Of a stretch of 22,011 nt of DNA, positions 1 through 7,496 are shown one piece after another. Numbering within the stretch: position 1 is the first letter of the stretch; each line of letters starts with the position of its first letter. Location of the stretch: positions 1 to 22,011 of the IMG/VR virus record IMGVR_UViG_3300024518_004794. One strand, written 5' to 3'. Position numbers and translations under genes: made by a program. The notes beneath the pieces are model-generated. The model was not told the DNA's origin, did not search any database, and saw only the letters and a program-made list of their open reading frames with translations. Source of the stretch: a virus.

Positions 1-321
1 TTTGGTGCAAATCGCCAGCACACCAGTGTCGACATAGCCCAATTCGATCAGCTTCAGTGCCTGACAGAACTTGTCCTTACGGGTCCACTGTATGGTCAGT
101 CCGCCCTCGGTGAAACGACAACCAGCAATATCAGCATCGGACCCGCCGATCGCAAATGACTTGTCACCACTATTAGATAGCGCACTGGATTGCGACAAGC
201 TGGTGCTGCCACGCAGATTGTAATGATCATCATCTGCCCAGGCTGGCGACATCAGAAATATTACGATCGCTGTTGCAAGCAAAAAGAACAGCGTCGACAA
301 GCTTGGCATTCGAATTTTCAT
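1..321 (-). CDS. Secreted phage protein of unknown function (3' end beyond window)
   Basis: The frame starts at 321 with MKIRMPSLSTLFFLLATAIV and continues open to the left edge (107 codons seen). The first 33 residues are a signal peptide ending in SPAWA, with cleavage expected before DDDHY. The mature part includes a Ser/Asn/Gly-rich stretch, then DIAGCRFTEGG and KDKFCQALKLIELGYVDTGVLAICTK, with three cysteines that could form disulfides. Small secreted proteins of this look follow the lysis genes in several phages, but I know of no established role. Its ATG overlaps the lipoprotein stop by four bases, and GGGAG lies about 10 bases upstream. Confidence 0.75.
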   Translation of the reverse strand, partial: MKIRMPSLSTLFFLLATAIVIFLMSPAWADDDHYNLRGSTSLSQSSALSNSGDKSFAIGGSDADIAGCRFTEGGLTIQWTRKDKFCQALKLIELGYVDTGVLAICTK

Positions 322-734
322 AATGCTATTGCTCCCGCTATCAGTACCCAGTAACCCAGGCTCTGCCAAAAGTGATGCCGGCGTTCATCCTCGAGCATGA
401 TCTGTTTCATGTCGGCTATGCGTCGCTGTGCCTGTCCTGCTTCGGTCAGGCCTTTGCGGGCGAGTTTCAACTGACCGATCTGCAGTACGTGCTCGCCGGC
501 AATTGCCTCATTGGCCTCGCTGCACTGCCTGTAGTCCTCCAGGTCATTCATGCCGGCAACGTCATAGGTGATAGTACTGTCACTCGATTCAGTCGGTAGC
601 GGGAACTTGCCACAATCCAGTGGTGCCGCCGCGGCCTTGGTCTCGGTCGTCAGCCCGTCCCAGGGATTCTCAGCCGGGACCGACGCACAACCACTAAGCG
701 CGCCAACGATCGAGCAAAGTATTAATTTCCTCAT
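318..734 (-). CDS. Outer-membrane lipoprotein spanin with extra C-terminal membrane segment
   Basis: From the ATG at 734 the protein has 138 residues. MRKLILCSIVGALSGC is a lipoprotein signal with lipobox L13-S-G-C16. A helical, charged region (about 60-115) follows, and the last 17 residues (FWQSLGYWVLIAGAIAL, 122-138) form a hydrophobic segment at the very C-terminus. Rz1-type o-spanins end in the periplasm. A lipid anchor at one end and a membrane span at the other is instead the layout of unimolecular u-spanins such as phage T1 gp11. The start is supported by AGGGG 7 bases upstream (GGGG at 741-744). A longer frame to 785 lacks a better signal and would put charged residues before the signal peptide. 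The stop overlaps the next start (ATGA). Confidence 0.75.
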   Translation of the reverse strand: MRKLILCSIVGALSGCASVPAENPWDGLTTETKAAAAPLDCGKFPLPTESSDSTITYDVAGMNDLEDYRQCSEANEAIAGEHVLQIGQLKLARKGLTEAGQAQRRIADMKQIMLEDERRHHFWQSLGYWVLIAGAIAL

Positions 735-996
735 CCTTTTCCCCTGCCTGGTTAAGCCTTGCCTCTGCCTTGGCCCTGATTTCATCCGCCTTGGCGTCGT
801 GCTTTTTCGCCTGAGTGCTCGCCGCTACAGCAGTAGTCGTGCCTTTCTTCACATTGCCCAGCTCGATATCCAGAGCCTTGTCTTTCCATTTGTCGGCTAC
901 GCCCTTCTGCCGGCTCGCCGACATAGCAGCAAAGATAGCAAGCAACACCAGAAAACCGGCACTTATTGCAGTCCATGTCGATTTCAGCCAAGTCAT
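694..996 (-). CDS. Inner-membrane spanin-like protein (Rz-type)
   Basis: A 100-residue protein with one N-terminal membrane anchor (AISAGFLVLLAIFAAMSA, about 10-27), followed by a charged, Lys/Ala/Glu-rich helical region (AKKHDAKADEIRAKAEARLNQ) predicted to form a periplasmic coiled coil. This is the layout of Rz i-spanins, which join inner and outer membranes in the last lysis step. It follows the holin candidate with an ATGA overlap, and the lipoprotein gene begins inside its 3' end in another frame (41-base overlap), an arrangement typical of Rz/Rz1 pairs. The ribosome binding site is weak (AAGAGA), so coupling to the holin gene is likely. Confidence 0.75.
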   Translation of the reverse strand: MTWLKSTWTAISAGFLVLLAIFAAMSASRQKGVADKWKDKALDIELGNVKKGTTTAVAASTQAKKHDAKADEIRAKAEARLNQAGEKDEEINTLLDRWRA

Positions 997-1172
997 TTCA
1001 GTACGTTCTCTTTCTTGTAGTAGCCAACTATGCCGGCCGCCAAAGCTGCGGTCTCAGCCGACAGCACAGCAGAAACTTCCACTGCCGTAAACTGATCCAC
1101 GAGCGCCCAAACAACGACGACTAACTGACTGGCTAGAAATGCTGCCGTGATTGTTGACGATGGTTTGTTCAT
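993..1172 (-). CDS. Holin candidate, 59 residues
   Basis: The frame reads MNKPSSTITAAFLASQL onward and ends GYYKKENVLK. It has two hydrophobic helices, about 8-25 (with VVVVWALV) and 33-50 (VLSAETAALAAGIVGYY), and a basic C-terminus. That is the size and layout of a class II two-span holin with both ends in the cytoplasm. AGGAG (1180-1184) sits 7 bases before the ATG and the stop overlaps the next gene as ATGA. Position between endolysin and spanin genes supports the call. The 82 bases upstream of it (1173-1254) contain no other convincing gene, only a direct repeat of cgcgcatg (1211-1218 and 1230-1237) before the ribosome binding site. Confidence 0.8.
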   Translation of the reverse strand: MNKPSSTITAAFLASQLVVVVWALVDQFTAVEVSAVLSAETAALAAGIVGYYKKENVLK

Positions 1173-1254
1173 AGCATATCTCCTGAAAGGGCAGCACAGT
1201 GGCTATAGGTCGCGCATGTCCCACCACGGCGCGCATGCCACCATACCTTCTGCG

Positions 1255-1701
1255 CTACCCTAATCTTCTAACACCAAGCAAATTGGTGACCGGATACCGT
1301 GACACCTTGACTGTGTCCGACTGATTGCCACCGAGAACTTCGATGAAACTACCAAAGCGGCCCGCATAGAAACCAACATGCCCAGGTGCATCAATCACCT
1401 CCGGTCCAGGCTGGTCGCCCTTGCCCCGCTTCAAAATAACAATATCGCCGGTGCGTGTATCGTCCAGGTGGACATTGCTGCCAACCTGTAACCACGACCT
1501 GGCCCGCAAATCCTTAGACCTTGGCAGTCTCAATAGCCAGCAAACGTAATTGACAAACGCACTGCACCACGGCACCTCGTCATTCTTGGGCCATTTCATA
1601 TCGAGATTCAACATTGCCATGATCTGTGGATTGTCCACCGACCCACCGACCTCTTTGATGCCAACAAATCGCTGTGCAATATCGAATGCGGTGATATTCA
1701 T
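1255..1701 (-). CDS. Endolysin, NlpC/P60-CHAP-like (TIGR02594 type)
   Basis: Peptidoglycan-degrading enzyme of 148 residues. It begins with a helix typical of this family (FDIAQRFVGIKEVGGSVDNPQI), followed by VPWCSAFVNYVCW, giving catalytic C46, then TGDIVILKRG (84-93), and PGHVGFYAG with catalytic H108, and finally LGGNQSDTVKVSRYP (123-137), the usual last motif of this cysteine-peptidase fold. No signal peptide or SAR helix is visible, so it should need a holin to reach the wall. The gene is followed by the holin candidate 82 bases downstream and then the spanin genes. The start overlaps the previous stop (ATGA). Confidence 0.9.
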   Translation of the reverse strand: MNITAFDIAQRFVGIKEVGGSVDNPQIMAMLNLDMKWPKNDEVPWCSAFVNYVCWLLRLPRSKDLRARSWLQVGSNVHLDDTRTGDIVILKRGKGDQPGPEVIDAPGHVGFYAGRFGSFIEVLGGNQSDTVKVSRYPVTNLLGVRRLG

Positions 1702-2129
1702 GCCGGGTTCAACTTCTCTGCGGTAAAGGTATATGAATCACTATCCATGACATTGCTGCCATCTGACTGATTGCCGAGCTCGAAGTAAGTGGTTGCCTCT
1801 TTGGTGCCGAAAGCCGATCTCTGTACATCAAAGATTCTATCCGTATTCAGTTGTAATGGCGCAGCCAAAGTACCGCCGGCATCGGTAGTCAGGGTACCGT
1901 CATCAACCCGGCGACCAACATAGAAACTAGATGCGCTGCCATTCAATAACCACGCTCCCAGGCTTGACCAACCTCCGCCAGTCTGGCGTTTATAAAGATT
2001 ACCATCACTATCGAACTTCAAACCAGAGTAAACAATGCTATCAAGACCAGCATTGCCAATAACCCCAGTCGGTAAGGTCACTGCATTGCCAGCGGCGCCA
2101 CTGCTGACAAGTAACGTCATCAGGCTCAT
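1698..2129 (-). CDS. Beta-rich putative virion protein, 143 residues
   Basis: I do not recognise the family. The sequence is rich in Gly, Ser, Thr and Asn with little charge. It begins with SLMTLLVSSGAAGNAVTLP, has a strand-turn pattern around IVYSGLKFDSDGNLYKRQTGGGW (32-54), and YVGRRVDDGTLTTDAGGTL near 70-88. Such composition is typical of phage minor structural or fibre-associated proteins. There is no signal peptide beyond the mildly hydrophobic start, and no catalytic motif. It sits between the fibre-like gene and the endolysin, with ATGA overlaps on both sides, so it may be a fibre partner. Confidence 0.68.
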   Translation of the reverse strand: MSLMTLLVSSGAAGNAVTLPTGVIGNAGLDSIVYSGLKFDSDGNLYKRQTGGGWSSLGAWLLNGSASSFYVGRRVDDGTLTTDAGGTLAAPLQLNTDRIFDVQRSAFGTKEATTYFELGNQSDGSNVMDSDSYTFTAEKLNPA

Positions 2130-2935
2130 GCGTATGCCTGTGAGAAGTTCCCGTGCCAGGCAGTACCGGCATCGGTTGTGAATGCCGTAATGACATCTAC
2201 TGCATCATTACCGGTCGAGATAACAGGATCCGTACCACCCGGGAACAACACCGCAGCAGGCCAGGCAACCGTATAAGCGCCAGCAGCACCGTCTTGAATA
2301 ACCCGCAACGTGAACTGACAAAACTTGCCTGTCGGTGACGGGTTACTGATAGTTACGGTCGAGATATTCTCGGTCAGCAGGGTCTGAAAACTATTTCCTG
2401 TTGATAAGTCGATGGTCAGGGTTCCTGACGAGCTCGAGATAGTATTGTGCGTTACCGAAAAGTCCTTGAGTTCCGGTCTCTCGGCGACATTATCGGCAAA
2501 TTTCCAGTCAGCACCGGATAGTGTTTGGTCAGCAGACCAGGTGTTCGCTGCAGATAACTTGGCATAATTAGCGCCCAGATCGGCAAGCACAGTCTCGACC
2601 TCGGTGCCGGCAAAGTACCCACCACTATCGACCACCAGAATATCTGACGATGTCAATGGTGTGCCGATCGGGTCAACATCCTTGATGGTTGCACCAGCCG
2701 ATGCTTCGGTGATAATGCACCGGTAGGTGATGGCAGGGTCCAGGTAAATAGGTGCGAACTGCCCGTCAGCACCAGCCACGACCGGGTTGGCGTGAGCGGT
2801 TGTGCGGGCCGAGTCCGTGTATGTATCGGTTCTGGTAGTGGTCCCGGTCAGATAGAAGTTAGCTTCGGCCGATGCATACGGTGTACCGGTCGAATTAATT
2901 CGAACTGCTTGCGGGATATAAAATAACTGACTCAT
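2126..2935 (-). CDS. Tail fibre-like structural protein, 269 residues
   Basis: The N-terminal 75 residues form a module common to phage fibre and spike proteins: ANFYLTGTTTRTDTYTDSA (25-43), then ANPVVAGADGQFAPIYLDP (49-67) and a beta strand TYRCII. A short linker region with TEVETVLADLGANY is typical of virion fibres. The C-terminal half is a beta-rich domain (SSGTLTIDLSTGN, FCQFTLRVIQDGAAGAYTVAWPAAV, and a final FTTDAGTAWHGNFSQAYA) also seen at the ends of phage fibre proteins. It probably attaches to the tail or recognises a surface. No enzyme motif is visible. It overlaps both neighbouring genes by four bases (ATGA). Confidence 0.78.
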   Translation of the reverse strand: MSQLFYIPQAVRINSTGTPYASAEANFYLTGTTTRTDTYTDSARTTAHANPVVAGADGQFAPIYLDPAITYRCIITEASAGATIKDVDPIGTPLTSSDILVVDSGGYFAGTEVETVLADLGANYAKLSAANTWSADQTLSGADWKFADNVAERPELKDFSVTHNTISSSSGTLTIDLSTGNSFQTLLTENISTVTISNPSPTGKFCQFTLRVIQDGAAGAYTVAWPAAVLFPGGTDPVISTGNDAVDVITAFTTDAGTAWHGNFSQAYA

Positions 2936-4977
2936 TGCTGTGCCTCTTTGGTTGCGTCCTGCAATATCACTGCAAGTAACGCAAGGTCTTCATCACCCGT
3001 GCTTTTGGCCTGGGTTGCCAGTGCAGCGATCCGCGCCGGCATTTGTTCCACGGGAAACTTCGTTGATTTTGCCAGCCACCTGACCACTGATGGGCTGGTC
3101 ATTAGTCGTGCCGACCCATTCAATACGCCAACACCGGCAGCGATCCCTGCAGCAGTTTCAAGTTGACCTGATATTACTGCCAGGCCAAAAGCGCCAATGG
3201 TCATATTCTGCGTTGCGGCCTGGGCAGTACCGGACGGATTTCTGAAGACTTGCGAGCCACCACGAAGATTTGCAGCAACCCGGGCCAAGGTATCCATGTC
3301 ATTACGGAAACCAGGACCATAACGATCGAACAAGGTGCGCTTTGCTTCCCGGCTGAGTGAGTTCCAGTTACTGAGAAATGTCTCGGTACTAAAAACATCA
3401 CCGAGTTCATTCTGAGCACCGGGTTTTGCCAGGCCCATTCGGCGCAGTACGGTTGCTGTCAGAATCTTCTGGTGTTCACGATCGAGCGATTGCATTACCG
3501 AACGCAACACAGTTGCACCTTCCTTGGTGCCTGACATTGCCGCAGCAAATACTTTCTCGGGCCCGCCTTTGCGTTTCAGTGCCGACTCAATAACCTCGAT
3601 GCGATTGTGGCCTGCATTGGTATGGTTATTGGCACGTAACCAGGCTTGCCTGGCTTGTGGGCTCTGACTAGCAGCAACTGCTGTCTCCATGTCTTTGCTC
3701 AGTGCAGCGTAGAGGCGTTTCCACTCGGCCTTGCTGATATCGTCTGCCAACCCGACAGTGGATAGTTTCTCACCGACCTTGGACCGCAATTCCTTGAGTG
3801 CCCTGAACGGCAAACGACCATTAGCCGATGCCGCCACATCATCATACAGGGCATCATAAATACGACGTAGTGCTGGGTTGGATATTGCCTCTGAAGTATG
3901 TGAAGCGCCGGCAATAGTGCCGGTCATCTCGTCCAGGGTCTCAACGGTATTTTCTACGCTGACCTTCGTTCTTGGCCTGACCAGCACCTCGAGCTCGTCA
4001 TAGAGTCGTTTTTGTGTAGCACGGAACCGGTCAATAAAACCATCCTTGCCACTGATCCCCTCAGTAATACTGCGCCCGGCACGTTCAGCCGATGTCTTGC
4101 CGGCAAGCTGATTTGCCCTTGCTTCAAGTCCTGCCGCAAGGTCGTCGGCTTGCTGTTCTGCAGCGCCAGTAATACGCCCGGCACTACCCGGAGCGCGTGA
4201 CATGGCGCCCTCAGTTGCCTGGGCTACTCGTCCCTGGGTTGCCTGGGCTACGGATGGTTCGGCACCAACCCGGTGAAAGTCATCGACGGTATTCGCCATA
4301 GACTGGCGACCTGCCGGGCCGCCCCTGACTGCTCCGCGCACCGCGGCCGCAGGAATGTTGGTAAGTGCCATTGGTGCCGCACCTCCTCCAATCCCTGCCA
4401 CCATTTGTGCTGTTGGGCCATAACCCTCTTCTGCGGCCGTATGCGCCGCTGTCATGCCCGTAGAGACACCAACTGCCTGATTGGCGGGATTCTGCGCCAT
4501 TGTCTGACCAACCGCCCTGGTGACTGGTGAGGTCGCCTGTTGCGCCATTTGAGCCCCGGTCGCTATCCCTGCCAAAGACATCACCCCAGCACGACTGATA
4601 GCCTCGCTATAGCGTTCTGCCTTGTCTTCTGGCTCTACGCCCGTGATATCGGTAAAGCCTTCGTATACTGTCTGCGCACGATTAGTAGGCAGCCTGTAAT
4701 CGAGCGGTTCATCACCCATAGCCTGCCCGGCACGATCAACGCCTTCAATGCCATAATTTATGCCAACAGCAAGCGTATCACTCAGGCCTGCAACGGCAAG
4801 TCCTGGTGTTTCTGCAAGGTAACGGCCGCCAAGCTTCATGCCACGCCAGACCTTCTCTGACAGGGTGCGTGGTTGTTCTTCAGCATACTCGAGCATGACC
4901 CTGTCGATGACCTCTTGTGCGGTACCATCGGCAAATTCGTGGATTTGCCCGTCAGCAGATTGTACTTCCTGTGTCAT
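2932..4977 (-). CDS. Large DNA-ejection / internal virion protein, 681 residues
   Basis: Third ejection-type protein, in the place of P22 gp16/gp20. The N-terminus (VQSADGQIHEFADGTAQEVI) is the short beta module DGxIHEFxDGT found at the start of many phage injection proteins. Gly/Ala-rich hydrophobic segments near 128-146, 192-216 and 593-622 could insert in a membrane. The region 233-290 (GAEPSVAQATQGRVAQATEG, then a helical QADDLAAGLEARA) is also common in these proteins and includes an exact tandem repeat. The middle is mainly charged helix. It may act as the envelope-spanning injection component; some relatives carry a lytic transglycosylase domain, but I see none here. It overlaps both neighbours by four bases. 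Confidence 0.8.
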   Translation of the reverse strand: MTQEVQSADGQIHEFADGTAQEVIDRVMLEYAEEQPRTLSEKVWRGMKLGGRYLAETPGLAVAGLSDTLAVGINYGIEGVDRAGQAMGDEPLDYRLPTNRAQTVYEGFTDITGVEPEDKAERYSEAISRAGVMSLAGIATGAQMAQQATSPVTRAVGQTMAQNPANQAVGVSTGMTAAHTAAEEGYGPTAQMVAGIGGGAAPMALTNIPAAAVRGAVRGGPAGRQSMANTVDDFHRVGAEPSVAQATQGRVAQATEGAMSRAPGSAGRITGAAEQQADDLAAGLEARANQLAGKTSAERAGRSITEGISGKDGFIDRFRATQKRLYDELEVLVRPRTKVSVENTVETLDEMTGTIAGASHTSEAISNPALRRIYDALYDDVAASANGRLPFRALKELRSKVGEKLSTVGLADDISKAEWKRLYAALSKDMETAVAASQSPQARQAWLRANNHTNAGHNRIEVIESALKRKGGPEKVFAAAMSGTKEGATVLRSVMQSLDREHQKILTATVLRRMGLAKPGAQNELGDVFSTETFLSNWNSLSREAKRTLFDRYGPGFRNDMDTLARVAANLRGGSQVFRNPSGTAQAATQNMTIGAFGLAVISGQLETAAGIAAGVGVLNGSARLMTSPSVVRWLAKSTKFPVEQMPARIAALATQAKSTGDEDLALLAVILQDATKEAQQ
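4215..4251 (-). repeat. Short tandem repeat within the large ejection gene
   Basis: The 13-base word ttgcctgggctac (plus strand) occurs at 4215-4227 and again at 4239-4251, a 24-base period. It encodes the repeated octet VAQATQGR / VAQATEGA in the protein, so it is probably an in-frame duplication. Confidence 0.8.
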
Positions 4978-6167
4978 TCGATCCGGCGCCCTTCAGTGTC
5001 ATAGTGCATCCTGGAACCACCAGACTCTGTCAGTGGTTCCAGGGTAAAGTCCAGTGCATCCTGAATTTCTTTGGCGGCAAATTCATCGCCGGCACGGGTT
5101 GCTGCTTCAATGCCGCGCCGTGCCGCACGTTCCATTATTTTCAGTGCCTGTTGCAGTAATCTACGGTTACCCTCGGTCGACTTACCAAAATTTGCCTCGA
5201 TGTACTCGAGTCGCTCACCCTCGCCGGCAGTGAACTGCGCGCCAAACACTGTACGTAATTGAGAAAGTATTGCCTTGCCAAGATTGGCGTTGAGTTCGGT
5301 TTCATCAGCACCAGCAATACCAAACAGGTTTCTCGCCGCCAGCGCAATTTCTCCGGGCCTGCCAGTGCCAACAACATCAAGCAATTGAATGCCTCTGCGT
5401 ATAACTGCAGTTGCATCGGCCTGACGTTGTCCTACATCAATAAATTCCTGGTCCCTGGCCGAAGCACCGCGCGCTGTGGCCTGACTACCAGCAACATCAG
5501 CAGCAATCCGTGACTGCCCGGCAGACTCTTCATCAATGGTCGTCAAAGACATTTGTTCACCACCGGGAAATACCCAGGTAGGTACACCGTTGATATCCTT
5601 TACGCTGCCAGCATAATTCGCTTGCATGTACCCGGCACGTTGCTTGGGTCCGGCTTTCATCCACCACTCGGCCTGCTGAATCTTTGCCGGTATCTGCGGT
5701 GCTCTTGTTGGGTTGTAATAGGGTCGCTCGCCGAGCGCATCGGACGGTCGGACGTATTCAGGGCCGTCTTCACCATGCACCCCAACAATGTCATTCTTCG
5801 TTAGTGGGTCTGGTTGGCCTGCCAGCCCCATCATCATGTCCTGGTTCATATTCTGTAAACCAACCATAGCCTCTTCAGAACTTGCTGTGGCCGGGTCGAA
5901 CGGGAAATCCTGCCAGACACCACGACGCTGTCCCTCGGCAATCATGTTCGGCATAAAAGCGCGAAATGATTCTGGATTTTGCTGCATTAGTTCAAGGCCT
6001 TGCTGACTAGCCGCGGCCGCCCATTTGGTGTTAGCAATGCGCTGGTCTTCTGAGAACGCATACTTCGTTTGCTCATTTCTCAGTGCATTCCATTCATGTT
6101 GCTGCGCCGCCTGGTCAATAGCTGCGACATTCATTTTGTTCGGTAACGGAGGTAGTTGCACGGCCAT
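4974..6167 (-). CDS. DNA-ejection / internal virion protein, 397 residues
   Basis: Probably one of the proteins expelled with DNA to form a conduit across the host envelope. The N-terminal half is Gln/Asn/Met-rich and helical (MAVQLPPLPNKMN, then QNPESFRAFMPNMI). The most family-like part is 295-357, with NLGKAILSQLRTVFGAQFTA and GERLEYIEANFGKSTEGNR followed by a basic helix, a block repeatedly seen in podophage DNA-transfer proteins. No cleavable signal or strong membrane span is seen. It lies between two other ejection-type genes, replacing the P22 gp7-gp20-gp16 group. The start has an excellent GGAGGA site and the stop overlaps the next start (ATGA). Confidence 0.78.
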   Translation of the reverse strand: MAVQLPPLPNKMNVAAIDQAAQQHEWNALRNEQTKYAFSEDQRIANTKWAAAASQQGLELMQQNPESFRAFMPNMIAEGQRRGVWQDFPFDPATASSEEAMVGLQNMNQDMMMGLAGQPDPLTKNDIVGVHGEDGPEYVRPSDALGERPYYNPTRAPQIPAKIQQAEWWMKAGPKQRAGYMQANYAGSVKDINGVPTWVFPGGEQMSLTTIDEESAGQSRIAADVAGSQATARGASARDQEFIDVGQRQADATAVIRRGIQLLDVVGTGRPGEIALAARNLFGIAGADETELNANLGKAILSQLRTVFGAQFTAGEGERLEYIEANFGKSTEGNRRLLQQALKIMERAARRGIEAATRAGDEFAAKEIQDALDFTLEPLTESGGSRMHYDTEGRRIE

Positions 6168-6170
6168 GAT

Positions 6171-7058
6171 TTATCCTCCAAACAACTTATCGTAATCGAC
6201 CATCAGGTAACCATCCTTTTCGGACACAGCATGCGGGTGAGTCTTTTGCACCTCTTGTGCGATCACGCCCGTAGTCGGGTCATCAATGCCGAGTCCCCTG
6301 GCAGTATCGTTCCAGTCCCAGGTATAAAACTGCAACCCGGCAAATTCACCACAAGACTCGATGTTTTCCTTGAGACGAATGTCAGACATTGGTCCCCCAA
6401 TATAGCCACCGAAATTTGCTGGGATGCCAATACCTCCGCCGCCACTGCCACCAGTCCCGGCACCAGATGTCGGTGGAATATTCTGCTGTGCCTTGTTCCA
6501 TCCATAGAGCATGTTACTGGCACCGGAGTTCATTGCGTTTGCCATGTTGGCAGCATTCCACATTCCAATGGACGCTGCGTTATCGCCCATTGCACTGTAG
6601 ATGCTTGCCTTTTGTCCGGTCACTGGTGTGGTGTAAGCTGCGGTACCGGTAGTTGCTGTCTGACCCATGCCGGCCATGCCAGCCTGCCGATTCCACCAGG
6701 AACCGAACTCGTTGGTTGCCAGGTTCTGGTTATATTCGTTGAGTGCTCGCATCGCATTTCCACCACCTGACTTGGCAGAAAAAATGTTCTCCATATCGCG
6801 CATGCCTTCTTTGCGTCTGAAAGCATAACCAGGGGATTCTTCAAATGCTGTTGGGTCTTCCATACGCCCAATAGCGCGCTCACCAGCCTCACGCCAGGGA
6901 GCGTAATCTTCGCGGGTTACATCAAATTGCCGCGTGAGTTCGTCAAGACCTTTTTGCTTGAATTTACGGTCACGCCTTGCAGCACTTCTTGCCTGATGAC
7001 CAGTGATGAATGCCATTGTCTGGTCATTCGCTGCACCAATTGTTGCTGACCAACTCAT
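6171..7058 (-). CDS. DNA-ejection protein fused to peptidase S74 chaperone domain
   Basis: The N-terminal two thirds match phage DNA-transfer proteins: RRDRKFKQKGLDELTRQFD (29-47), APWREAGERAIGRMEDP (53-69), ESPGYAFRRKEGMRDMENIF (74-93), GGGNAMRALNEYNQ (98-111) and WWNRQAGMAG (121-130). A Gly-rich linker (199-223) leads to MSDIRLKENIE (224-234) and GVIAQEVQKTHPHAVSEKDG (264-283), the hallmarks of the S74 intramolecular chaperone. This domain normally trimerises fibres and cuts itself off just before the Ser of the SDxRLK motif, here S225. Cleavage would release a chaperone of about 71 residues. It is the first of three consecutive ejection-type genes. Its last two Gly codons form the ribosome binding site of the next gene. 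Confidence 0.85.
   Translation of the reverse strand: MSWSATIGAANDQTMAFITGHQARSAARRDRKFKQKGLDELTRQFDVTREDYAPWREAGERAIGRMEDPTAFEESPGYAFRRKEGMRDMENIFSAKSGGGNAMRALNEYNQNLATNEFGSWWNRQAGMAGMGQTATTGTAAYTTPVTGQKASIYSAMGDNAASIGMWNAANMANAMNSGASNMLYGWNKAQQNIPPTSGAGTGGSGGGGIGIPANFGGYIGGPMSDIRLKENIESCGEFAGLQFYTWDWNDTARGLGIDDPTTGVIAQEVQKTHPHAVSEKDGYLMVDYDKLFGG
6174..6179 (-). promoter_or_regulatory. Strong ribosome binding site made of the final Gly-Gly codons
   Basis: GGAGGA on the minus strand encodes the last two glycines of the S74-fusion protein and lies 6 bases before ATG at 6167 of the next gene, with the TAA stop in the spacer. It should favour high translation and re-initiation. Confidence 0.7.
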
Positions 7059-7061
7059 ACC

Positions 7062-7496
7062 CTAACTCCCACTGAGTAGTTCCCTGGAATCTTGTTCCAA
7101 AAGCGCATCAACCTCTTCAAAGGTCTTTGCAATTACCTGCTCCTCAATAATCTCCAAGTCTGTCTCGTCTGTTACATGGATCGTGGTCCAGACCGTGTCC
7201 TCAAGGGCATAACCTGCCCGCTTTGTGCCTGGTTTCGATACCATTGTATGCGGCGCTTCGATAATAACAGAATTACCGTTTTCTGACTGAACCGCGATTT
7301 TTCCGGCAGAGATAATGTTCAAATGCTCGGTTTTGTGAATTTTGCCGGTCAGAACCGTACCCTTTGGCAGCCGCAATTCCCTGGCATAGACCCCAGGCGC
7401 AAAATGGTGGTGCAGATCTGGCTCTAGTTGAGGCAGTTTTCTGATCGCCCCCTCCAGAGCCAGAATATCTTCGCGGGATTTCTGCAGTTGGTTCAT
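7062..7496 (-). CDS. Cupin-like phage protein, 144 residues
   Basis: The N-terminal helix (1-20) is followed by a beta-rich region with a cupin look: GVYARELRLPKGTVLTGKIH then K-T-E-H, giving possible metal ligands H54, E57 and H58 in the first cupin motif, and H107 (VWTTIHVTD) in the second. The C-terminal 30 residues are acidic and helical. Proteins of this kind occur beside ejection genes in several podophages but their role is unsettled. The start overlaps the stop of the small membrane protein (ATGA). The end (AGT GGG AGT TAG) supplies the GGGAG ribosome binding site of the next gene. Confidence 0.7.
   Translation of the reverse strand: MNQLQKSREDILALEGAIRKLPQLEPDLHHHFAPGVYARELRLPKGTVLTGKIHKTEHLNIISAGKIAVQSENGNSVIIEAPHTMVSKPGTKRAGYALEDTVWTTIHVTDETDLEIIEEQVIAKTFEEVDALLEQDSRELLSGS

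Noticed and set aside
735-785. 17-codon N-terminal extension of the lipoprotein (start at 785)
   Set aside because: It would place a basic, non-hydrophobic segment before the lipoprotein signal; the ATG at 734 has a good ribosome binding site and gives a normal signal sequence.
1054-1236. 60-codon minus-strand frame between endolysin and spanin genes
   Set aside because: It has no ribosome binding site and no membrane pattern, and it overlaps the 59-residue holin candidate, which has both a strong site and exact junctions.
2126-2935. Target of a diversity-generating retroelement in the fibre-like gene
   Set aside because: No reverse transcriptase and no template repeat were seen in the window.
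6156-6770. 204-codon plus-strand open frame
   Set aside because: Antisense to the S74-fusion ejection gene; Cys/His-rich sequence without any recognisable motif.
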